The notes below the pieces were generated by a model, which saw only the letters and a list, made by a program, of their open reading frames with translations, searched no databases and was not told the DNA's origin. Below are positions 1-7,145 of a DNA stretch of 8,681 bases, in pieces. The stretch is from Frankiaceae bacterium (GTDB taxonomy: Bacteria > Actinomycetota > Actinomycetes > Mycobacteriales > SCTD01). The translations under genes and the position numbers were made by a program. Positions within the stretch are counted from its first letter, which is position 1; each line of letters starts with the position of its first letter. The stretch covers positions 1 through 8,681 of the forward strand of contig JAJAYV010000394.1 of the NCBI GenBank assembly GCA_026786045.1, read 5' to 3'.

Positions 1-172
1 GCCGCGCACAGCCCACCGCGCCGAGCAGGACCTCGACCCGCGTCGCGCCGCTCCCCCGGCCCGCCGGACCGCCCAGGCCGTGCGCGTCGAGCAGCCCCTG
101 CAGCAGCGCGGCGGGGTCGCCCGGGTCACCGGGGCGCCACTCGACCCGCTCGAGCTCCCGCCCGCTGCTCAC
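1..172 (-). CDS. N-terminal fragment of an unidentified protein (runs off the left edge)
   Basis: An open frame starts at GTG 172-170 and continues off the window. A good ribosome binding site (GGGGGAG) lies about 6 bases upstream on the minus strand, and this decides the start. The visible 57 residues begin MSSGRELERVEWRPGDPGDP and continue with Leu/Ala/Gly-rich sequence ending near VLLGAVGCAR. Base use fits the neighbours, with G or C in most third positions. I do not recognise the product with confidence. The opening loosely recalls the N-terminus of chorismate-binding enzymes (aminodeoxychorismate or anthranilate synthase component I), but no catalytic motif lies within the window, so that is a weak guess. 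The gene is divergent from the small plus-strand gene at 295. Confidence 0.55.
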   Translation of the reverse strand, partial: MSSGRELERVEWRPGDPGDPAALLQGLLDAHGLGGPAGRGSGATRVEVLLGAVGCAR

Positions 173-294
173 GACTTCTCCCCCGTTCGTGCGTTCAAGG
201 CGCACCACGGCCGTCCGAGGAGTTGACTAGGACCCTGAGCGTGCGCGACCCGCACGACCTTGCCAGACCGACGCCCCTGACCTGGAGCACGACG

Positions 295-504
295 ATGTAC
301 GGACCCTGCGACCACTCGCCCCGCTGTCCCTCGGCGAACGCCCCGGACCACGATGCGGCCCGGGTGGTGTCGCGCCACCCCGAGCAGGGCTGGGTGCTGC
401 TCTGCAACGGGGTCGTCGTCTTCGACGACACCGGCGAGCTTCTGCCCGACGGCCGGACGGTCGCCCCGCACCGCCCGGCCTGCCGCGTCTGGGTCGCCGC
501 CTAG
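295..504 (+). CDS. Small cysteine-containing protein, DUF5999-like
   Basis: This is a 69-residue protein. The ATG at 295 is chosen over in-frame starts further upstream (from 223) because GGAG at 284-287 sits 7 bases before it and because remembered family members begin with a short Met-x-x-Cys stretch. The core HPEQGWVLLCNGVVVFDDTG followed by ELLPDGR and APHRP matches the DUF5999 family of small actinobacterial proteins as I remember it. Function is unknown. Cys5, His7 and Cys11 (CDHSPRC) with Cys37 could bind a metal, but this is inference. Cys63 near the C-terminus lies in a tail (ACRVWVAA) that I believe varies between species. No signal peptide or membrane segment is visible. It is the only gene I call on the plus strand and converges on gcvP with a 10-base gap. 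Confidence 0.82.
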   Translation: MYGPCDHSPRCPSANAPDHDAARVVSRHPEQGWVLLCNGVVVFDDTGELLPDGRTVAPHRPACRVWVAA

Positions 505-514
505 CTGCTGCGCG

Positions 515-3391
<2,877 letters not shown>

Positions 3392-3443
3392 GGAGGGCTC
3401 CAGGCGTCTGCCGACGGGCGCCGGACGGCGACCGCTGCCCTCC
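3392..3443 (-). promoter_or_regulatory. Candidate expression platform of the glycine riboswitch
   Basis: Between aptamer II and the gcvP ATG, GGAGGGC (minus strand, 3443-3437) is a perfect 7-base complement of GCCCTCC (3398-3392), which sits between the Shine-Dalgarno TGGAG (3402-3398) and the start codon. Pairing would cover the last base of the Shine-Dalgarno and the whole spacer up to the ATG. A small internal hairpin (CGCC-GTCC-GGCG) could fit inside the loop. No U-tract follows any hairpin here, so control of translation initiation looks more likely than transcription termination. The pairing is visible in the sequence; that it is the switch is inference. Confidence 0.45.
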
Positions 3444-3625
3444 CCGCTCTGTCATGGTTACCTGAGAGCTTCACCCTGTCGGGCTTGCACCGTCGGTGGG
3501 CTCCGAGGAGCCGCTTTCCAGAGTTGCCTGACCCGCGCGGTCCGGTGGCCTGAGAGGTTGTGGTCCTGGGGAGGATTGCTCCTTCGGCGCCCCCCACTGG
3601 CGGTGAGGGGACTCTCCCGCGCGGG
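3437..3625 (-). ncRNA. Tandem glycine riboswitch in the gcvP leader (both aptamers)
   Basis: Reading the minus strand from about 3625, the leader holds two glycine aptamers in series, the typical arrangement for this class. Aptamer I (about 3622-3536) has CGGGAGAG, then a hairpin CCCCTCAC/GTGGGGGG, then the conserved CGCCGAAGGAGCAA and CTCTCAGG, closed by CGCG pairing. Aptamer II (about 3524-3446) has CTCTGGAAAGC, a GGCTC/GAGCC hairpin, ACCGACGGTGCAAGCC and GAAGCTCTCAGG. It is closed by CTCTG (3523-3519) pairing with CAGAG (3451-3447). The linker between aptamers is short (about a dozen bases). In known examples glycine binding turns on gcv genes so that excess glycine is burned, and the position 54 bases before the gcvP ATG fits that. 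Identification is by consensus recognition, without a covariance search. Confidence 0.95.
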
Positions 3626-3642
3626 GTCGTCAGCTGCGCCCC

Positions 3643-3672
3643 AGGCTACCCCGGCAGCCGCGTTCTGGTCAG
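3643..3672 (-). promoter_or_regulatory. Candidate promoter for the riboswitch-gcvP transcript
   Basis: On the minus strand CTGACC (3672-3667) and TAGCCT (3648-3643) are separated by 18 bases. The TAGxxT form of the -10 box is common for the principal sigma factor in actinobacteria. Initiation would fall near 3636, about 11-14 bases before aptamer I, which is the right geometry for a riboswitch leader. The -35 box is only a moderate match. Confidence 0.5.
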
Positions 3673-3677
3673 AAGCC

Positions 3678-3692
3678 GCAGCGGGGCGCTGC
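3678..3692 (-). terminator. Weak hairpin after the second merR gene
   Basis: GCAGCG-CCC-CGCTGC forms a perfect 6-bp stem with a 3-base loop 24 bases after the stop codon of the gene at 3717 and just before the gcvP promoter. There is no T-run after it, only GGCTTCTG. It could be a U-tract-less terminator of the kind often proposed in high-GC actinobacteria, or incidental in GC-rich DNA. Confidence 0.3.
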
Positions 3693-3716
3693 ACCTGGGC
3701 TGGCGTGGCGGACGTA

Positions 3717-4361
3717 TCAGGCGGTGGTGCGGCGACGGCGGCGGCTGGCCAGCTCATCGGCGGCGGTGTCGCCCGCGGCGGGGGCGCCGGCGGCGGTGGC
3801 CCGCTCCCCCGGCAGCGCGGCCAGCGTGCCCTCGACGTCGCGGACGTGGCGGCCGACGGCGATGGCGAAGACGGCCTGGCCGCCCTGCAGCAGGTCGACG
3901 ACCTCATCGGTGGAGGTGCACTCGTAGACGGTGGTGCCGTCGCTCATGAGCGTGATCTGCGCGAGGTCGGCGACGCCGCGGTCGCGCAGGGTGCCGATCG
4001 CCGTGCGGATGTTCACCAGCGAGACGCCGGCGTCGAGCAGCTTCTTGACGACCTTGAGCACGAGGATGTCGCGGAAGGAGTAGAGCCGCTGGGTGCCGGA
4101 GCCGGAGGCCTCCCGGACGCTCGGCTCGACCAGGCCGGTACGGGCCCAGTAGTCGAGCTGACGGTAGGTGATCCCGGCGGCGCTGCACGCGGTCGGGCCG
4201 CGGTAGCCGATGTCCTGCGCCGAGCCGCCCGGGCGCTGGTCCTCGGGGAGGTCGTCGAACAGGGTGCCCTGCAGGCCGAGCGGCTGACGGCGAGCCGGCG
4301 AGCCGACCTCGGGCGCACCGTCGGACGGCGTCGCGTGCGGTGCCTCGGGCTCGTCCACCAC
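3717..4361 (-). CDS. MerR-family transcriptional regulator, Rv1830/ResR-like
   Basis: This is a 214-residue DNA-binding protein. A disordered N-terminus (about 1-45) contains LGLQGTLFDDLPEDQ (28-42). The MerR winged helix-turn-helix covers about 53-125: GYRGPTACSAAGITYRQLDY, then WARTGLVEPS, then RLYSFRDILVLKVVKKLLDAGVSLVNIRTA. After it comes a small domain (about 130-180), then an Ala-rich tail ending in five arginines. No Cys pattern typical of metal-sensing MerR proteins is seen. By family and position it corresponds to Rv1830 of M. tuberculosis, which I recall as ResR/McdR, linked to whiB2 expression and cell division; that role is transferred by analogy. Two GTG codons stand in tandem (4361 and 4358). 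GGGAG lies 6 bases before the first, which I prefer. It has its own promoter at 4441-4469. Confidence 0.9.
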   Translation of the reverse strand: MVDEPEAPHATPSDGAPEVGSPARRQPLGLQGTLFDDLPEDQRPGGSAQDIGYRGPTACSAAGITYRQLDYWARTGLVEPSVREASGSGTQRLYSFRDILVLKVVKKLLDAGVSLVNIRTAIGTLRDRGVADLAQITLMSDGTTVYECTSTDEVVDLLQGGQAVFAIAVGRHVRDVEGTLAALPGERATAAGAPAAGDTAADELASRRRRRTTA

Positions 4362-4440
4362 GATCGGCTCCCTGTCTGTGGTCCGGCGGCCGTCGGGCCG
4401 TCCTCCTCGCGGAGCGCGTCCCGGGTGACCCGGATGGCAG

Positions 4441-4469
4441 ACGCTAGGGAGGAGTCGAGGTCAGGTCAA
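4441..4469 (-). promoter_or_regulatory. Promoter of the second merR gene
   Basis: Minus-strand TTGACC (4469-4464) and TAGCGT (4446-4441) are spaced exactly 17 bases apart, a strong match to the principal sigma-factor consensus in actinobacteria. It would give a leader of about 70 bases before GTG 4361. The spacer contains ACCTCGAC, which resembles half of the palindrome centred at 4503, 34 bases upstream of the -35 box. Confidence 0.7.
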
Positions 4470-4493
4470 CGACGTCGAGCGGCGCGTCGCCAA

Positions 4494-4512
4494 CCTCCAC
4501 CTCAGGTCGAGG
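4494..4512. promoter_or_regulatory. Palindromic candidate operator, copy B
   Basis: The inverted repeat CCTCCACCT-C-AGGTCGAGG has arms of 9 bases around a single central base and one mismatch (4498 against 4508). Read on the minus strand, its CTCGACCTGAGGT is identical to 13 bases of the palindrome at 6619-6635. It lies between the DUF151 stop codon and the -35 box of the merR promoter, with 24 bases between palindrome and -35. The shape fits a dimeric helix-turn-helix regulator. It could instead fold as a hairpin in the end of the DUF151 transcript. Confidence 0.6.
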
Positions 4513-4513
4513 G

Positions 4514-5011
4514 TCAGGATTCCTGCTCGAAGTCCTCGGGGGTGATGGTGTCCAGGAACTCGCGGAACTTCTCGACCTCGTCCTCCTGCTCGTCCGGGAT
4601 GGCGATGCCGGCCTCGGCGAGCACCGTCTCCTCGCCCCGGATCGTCGCCCCGCTGCGCATCGCCAGGGCGATCGCGTCGGACGGCCGGGCGCTGACGGTC
4701 ACGCCTCCCTCGAACCCGAGCTCGGCGTAGAAGACGCCCTCGCGCAGCTCGGTGATGGTCACCGTCTGCAGCGGCCGCTCGAAGGCTTCCAGCACATCGC
4801 GCAGCAGGTCGTGGGTCATCGGTCGCGCGGTGACGACCCCCTGCTGGGCGAAGGCGATCGCGGTGGCCTCGACGGCGCCGATCCAGATCGGCAGGTAGCG
4901 GTCGCCGTCGACCTCCTTGAGCAGCACGATCGGCTGCTGGCTGGGCAGCTCGACGCGCACGCCGACGACGCTCAGCTCGGTCAACGAGGCGCCCTCACCG
5001 GTCGGCTCCAC
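4514..5011 (-). CDS. DUF151 / bifunctional nuclease family protein (Rv1829-like)
   Basis: This 165-residue soluble protein matches the DUF151 family (the 'bifunctional nuclease' domain, named from a plant enzyme with DNase and RNase activity). Recognisable segments are QQPIVLLKEVDGDRYLPIWI (about 25-44), GAVEATAIAFAQQG, RPMTHDLLRDVLEAF, and VSARPSDAIALAMRSGATI (about 106-124). The acidic C-terminus has EDEVEKFREFLDTITPEDF. The length equals that remembered for Rv1829 (164). Whether the bacterial proteins are nucleases is not settled, so no reaction is asserted. GTG 5011 is chosen because TGGAGG lies 5 bases upstream. Gaps of 137 and 152 bases separate it from its neighbours. No strong promoter is visible just upstream, so read-through from the FHA-merR pair is possible. 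Confidence 0.9.
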   Translation of the reverse strand: MEPTGEGASLTELSVVGVRVELPSQQPIVLLKEVDGDRYLPIWIGAVEATAIAFAQQGVVTARPMTHDLLRDVLEAFERPLQTVTITELREGVFYAELGFEGGVTVSARPSDAIALAMRSGATIRGEETVLAEAGIAIPDEQEDEVEKFREFLDTITPEDFEQES

Positions 5012-5122
5012 GGGGTCCTCCAGGACGGTCGTCGGTGCGGGGTGCGGGGGCCCCGGTCCGCAGACCCGGGGGGCTCCCGCGGGGCCTCCGAGCCTACGCC
5101 CGCAGCGGACGGACGGCCCGGG

Positions 5123-5152
5123 CGGTCAGAGGCCCGGTCAGCGGGCGGTCAG
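5123..5152. repeat. Three direct repeats of CGGTCAG (CTGACCG on the coding strand)
   Basis: CGGTCAG occurs at 5123-5129, 5135-5141 and 5146-5152, with start-to-start distances of 12 and 11 bases, so all lie roughly on one face of the helix. The last copy overlaps the stop codon of the MerR gene (5149-5151). The array sits at the upstream edge of the 137-base gap before the DUF151 gene. It could be a regulator site or chance similarity in GC-rich DNA. Confidence 0.4.
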
Positions 5153-5898
5153 CGGCGCAGACCGGGGCCGAGGCCGGCCCGGACGAGCGTCGCGTGGAGC
5201 TTGACCGACAGCGCCGCCAGCTCGCGGGCGACCTCGTCGGCGCGGGCCCGGGCCTCGGGGTTGCGCTGGCGGACCAGCGGCGTCACGACCTGCTCGACGA
5301 GCCCGATCTCACGCTCGGCGGCCGACTTGAACGGGCGCAGGTGGCGCGCCTCGATGCCGAAGCGCGCCATCTCGGCAACGGTCTTGGCCACGACCAGCGC
5401 GTCGCCGTCGTAGTGGCTGCCGCCCTGGCGCGGGGCGACCAGGCCGTACTGCTCGAGCTGGTCGAGCTGGGCGGGCTGCAGGCCGGCGGCGGTGAGCAGC
5501 TCACTGCGGGACAGCCGGATCTCGCTGACGTCGGGCAGGAACGCGTCGGCGCCCGGCAGGCCCTCCGCTGCGACGAGCGCGCGCGGGACCTTCGGGCCGG
5601 TGCCGCCAAGGGCCGGCGGCTCGAGGCCGCGGTCGATGGCGTCGAGGTGCTCCTTGATGACCCTCAACGGGAGGTAGTGGTCGCGCTGCGCGGACAGCAC
5701 GTAGCGCAGCCGGCTGAGGTCCTCGCGGGAGAACTTCCGGTAGCCGGAGGCGGTGCGCTCGGGCTCGACGAGCCCCTCGGCCTCGAGGAAGCGGATCTTG
5801 CTGATCGTGATGTCCGGGAAGTCGGGGCGCAGCTGGCCCAGCACCTCGCCGATGCTCATGAAGGCGCGCGTGGGCACACCCGCAGCGGCGGCGCTCAC
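5149..5898 (-). CDS. ftsR: MerR-family regulator, FtsR / Rv1828-like
   Basis: The protein has 249 residues from GTG 5898, which overlaps the FHA stop codon by 4 bases (GTGA), showing translational coupling. ATG at residue 14 is an alternative start. The winged helix-turn-helix spans about 14-80: MSIGEVLGQLRPDFPDITIS, KIRFLEAEGLVEPERTASGY, RKFSREDLSRLRYVLSAQRD, then HYLPLRVIKEHLDAI. A second helical domain follows (about 120-185: EIRLSRSELLTAAGLQPAQL and LDQLEQYGLV), then a long helix (about 200-245) suited to dimerisation. Domain order, length and the position after the FHA gene match Rv1828 and corynebacterial FtsR, which I recall as an activator of ftsZ. Symbol by homology only. The frame stays open far upstream through the FHA gene in another reading frame, which is a GC artefact. 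Confidence 0.9.
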   Translation of the reverse strand: MSAAAAGVPTRAFMSIGEVLGQLRPDFPDITISKIRFLEAEGLVEPERTASGYRKFSREDLSRLRYVLSAQRDHYLPLRVIKEHLDAIDRGLEPPALGGTGPKVPRALVAAEGLPGADAFLPDVSEIRLSRSELLTAAGLQPAQLDQLEQYGLVAPRQGGSHYDGDALVVAKTVAEMARFGIEARHLRPFKSAAEREIGLVEQVVTPLVRQRNPEARARADEVARELAALSVKLHATLVRAGLGPGLRR

Positions 5899-6425
5899 GC
5901 ATCGCCCCCGCGCGGGCCGACCAGGAACACCAGGCGGTACTTGCCGATCTGGACCTCGTCGCCGCCGGCCAGGCCGGCGGCCTCGATGCGCTCGCGGTTG
6001 AGGTAGGTGCCGTTGAGCGAGCCGACGTCGCGCACGACGAAGCCGCCGCCCTCGCGGGCGAACTCCGCGTGGCGCCGGGAGACCGTCACGTCGTCGAGGA
6101 AGATGTCGGACTCGGGGTGGCGCCCGGCGGTGGTCACGTCGGCGTCGAGCAGGAAGCGGCTGCCGGCGTTCGGCCCGCGCTTGACGACCAGCAGGGCGCT
6201 GCCCGGCGGAAGGGCCTCGACCGAGCCGCCGTCGGCGCCGGGCTCGCTCGCGGCGGGCGCGCCGTCGCCCTCGAGGGCGCTCTCGAGCGCGGACAGCGAG
6301 ATGGTCGAGGTGGTCTCCACCGAGCTGGTCGCGGCGTCGCCGCCCGTCGCCGGGAGAGCCGCGCCGCAGCCGCCGCAGAAGCGGCTCCCGTCGGGGTTCT
6401 GATGGCCGCACTGGGTGCAGAACAC
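5895..6425 (-). CDS. garA: Zinc-ribbon and FHA-domain signalling protein, GarA/OdhI-like
   Basis: The 176-residue protein has three parts. An N-terminal zinc ribbon has Cys3/Cys6 (CTQC) and Cys17/Cys20 (CGGC). A linker contains VETTSTIS (36-43), the ETTS motif that in GarA/OdhI is phosphorylated by PknB- or PknG-type kinases. The C-terminal FHA domain (about 77-172) has GRHPESDIFLDD (Arg102), VSRRHAEF (Ser116, His119) and GSLNGTYLN (Asn138), the phosphothreonine-binding residues. In relatives the unphosphorylated form binds and inhibits 2-oxoglutarate dehydrogenase and tunes glutamate enzymes, and phosphorylation makes the FHA domain bind its own tail. That role is inferred here. Mycobacterial GarA lacks the zinc ribbon. 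GTG 6425 starts the MFCTQCG motif; GGAGG lies 10 bases upstream, slightly far. It has its own promoter at 6560-6589 and is coupled to the next gene. Confidence 0.93.
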   Translation of the reverse strand: MFCTQCGHQNPDGSRFCGGCGAALPATGGDAATSSVETTSTISLSALESALEGDGAPAASEPGADGGSVEALPPGSALLVVKRGPNAGSRFLLDADVTTAGRHPESDIFLDDVTVSRRHAEFAREGGGFVVRDVGSLNGTYLNRERIEAAGLAGGDEVQIGKYRLVFLVGPRGGDA

Positions 6426-6499
6426 GTGGTCGCCGCCTCCGTGGGGGTCGTCGCGGGCGAGGCCCGCCGGCCGTCGCGGGCGCGGCGACCGTGGTGCGT

Positions 6500-6528
6500 C
6501 CGGGGCCTGCCCCGGGCCCGGTCCCGGG
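6500..6528 (-). other. GC hairpin cluster in the FHA gene leader
   Basis: CCGGGG-CCTG-CCCCGG (6500-6515) is a perfect 6-bp stem, followed by further CCCGG units (CCCGGGCCCGG-T-CCCGGG, 6511-6528) that could pair in alternative ways. It lies within the roughly 125-base untranslated leader between the promoter at 6560 and the start codon at 6425. It may only reflect high GC, or may affect stability or translation of the leader. Confidence 0.35.
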
Positions 6529-6559
6529 TGACGCCGAGCGCCCCCGGACCGGAGTCGCG

Positions 6560-6589
6560 AACCTAGCCGGGCGCCGCGTCGAGGGTCAA
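6560..6589 (-). promoter_or_regulatory. Promoter of the FHA-merR operon
   Basis: Minus-strand TTGACC (6589-6584) and TAGGTT (6565-6560) are 18 bases apart, a good principal-sigma match. Transcription would begin near 6553, giving a leader of about 125 bases. The bases right after the -35 box read CTCGAC, again like half of the palindrome centred at 6627, which lies 29 bases upstream of the -35 box. Confidence 0.7.
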
Positions 6590-6618
6590 CCCGTCCTGCA
6601 GGATCCGTGTCCCCGCAC

Positions 6619-6635
6619 CTCGACCTGAGGTCGAG
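6619..6635. promoter_or_regulatory. Perfect palindromic candidate operator, copy A
   Basis: CTCGACCT-G-AGGTCGAG is a perfect inverted repeat with 8-base arms and a single central base, lying in the 267-base gap between gcvH and the FHA gene. A near-copy lies upstream of the second merR gene (4494-4512). Both stand upstream of TTGACC/TAGxxT promoters pointing the same way. The spacing and symmetry fit a dimeric regulator. Binding by either MerR protein of this window is inference. Confidence 0.65.
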
Positions 6636-6663
6636 ACCATTGCCGCCCGGACCGGCGGAGAAC

Positions 6664-6691
6664 CCGGCGGGCCGCTTTCCGGCGGGCGGCG
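6664..6691. repeat. Imperfect direct repeat after gcvH
   Basis: CCGGCGGGCCGC and CCGGCGGGCGGC stand in tandem, separated by TTT, just after the gcvH stop codon. Parts can also pair (GCCGC with GCGGC) as a weak hairpin on the minus strand, with no T-run after it. A second weak hairpin (CCGCC/GGCGG) follows at about 6642-6657. These may mark the 3' end of the gcvH transcript, but the evidence is thin. Confidence 0.25.
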
Positions 6692-6692
6692 G

Positions 6693-7094
6693 TCAGGACC
6701 CGCTGGTCAGCGCGGTGTAGGCCTCCAGGTCGAGCAGCCCCTCGCCCGCCAGCGCGGCGTCGACGCCGTCCGCGGGGCGGATCTCGATCATCCAGCCCTC
6801 CCCCTGCGGGTCGGAGTTGACCAGCTCGGGGGCGCCGTCGAGCTGCTCGTTGCGGGCGGTGACCGTGCCGGCCACGGGGGCGTAGACGTCCGAGACGCTC
6901 TTGGTGCTCTCGACCTCGCCGAGCGCCTGCCCGGCGCTCACCTCGGTGCCGACGGCGGGCAGCGTGACAAAGACGATGTCCCCGAGCGCCTCCTGGGCGT
7001 ACGGGGTGATGCCGATGCGCAGGACCGCGTCGCCGCCGCTCCCGACGACGGTGATCCACTCGTGCTCGGCGGTGTACTTGACGTCCTCGGCCAC
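6693..7094 (-). CDS. gcvH: Glycine cleavage system H-protein
   Basis: GcvH is the lipoylated carrier that shuttles the aminomethyl group between the P-, T- and L-proteins. The protein has 133 residues, normal for the family. It opens VKYTAEHEWITV (5-16), continues GITPYAQEALGDIVFVTLP, and has the lipoylation motif GEVESTKSVSDVYAPVAG with Lys65 as the lipoyl lysine. It then has the usual NEQLDGAPELVNSDPQGEGW and MIEI. GTG 7094 is preceded by AAGGA with 7 bases between. It lies 51 bases after the second DUF881 gene with no evident promoter, so it is probably the last gene of that membrane-protein operon. No riboswitch precedes it, unlike gcvP. Confidence 0.97.
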   Translation of the reverse strand: MAEDVKYTAEHEWITVVGSGGDAVLRIGITPYAQEALGDIVFVTLPAVGTEVSAGQALGEVESTKSVSDVYAPVAGTVTARNEQLDGAPELVNSDPQGEGWMIEIRPADGVDAALAGEGLLDLEAYTALTSGS

Positions 7095-7145
7095 GGTGCC
7101 GTCCTTCTCTCTGCTGACGGGCGGCGGAACGGGCGGTGCGCCCGG

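Noticed and set aside
223..294. Longer start for the DUF5999-like gene, and TTGACT at 223-228 as a -35 box
   Set aside because: The family start and the GGAG site support ATG 295; no acceptable -10 box lies 16-19 bases after TTGACT.
4514..5011. The DUF151 protein as a novel nuclease-based defence system with the neighbouring MerR genes
   Set aside because: The same gene order is a conserved feature of actinobacterial core genomes as I recall it, so context gives no support for a defence role.
5091..5096. TAGGCT (minus strand) as a -10 box for the DUF151 gene
   Set aside because: No -35-like hexamer is found at 16-19 bases and there is no extended -10 motif, so it is not listed as a promoter.
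5899..6411. Upstream extension of the FtsR-like MerR frame giving a 420-residue protein
   Set aside because: The extra N-terminus lies out of frame over the zinc-ribbon/FHA gene and is low-complexity Arg-rich sequence; GTG 5898 overlapping the FHA stop codon is the natural start.
6721..6735. CTCCAGGTCGAG, resembling the palindrome arm
   Set aside because: It lies inside gcvH coding sequence (codons for the LLDLEAY segment) and lacks the second arm; similar fragments occur by chance in gcvP.
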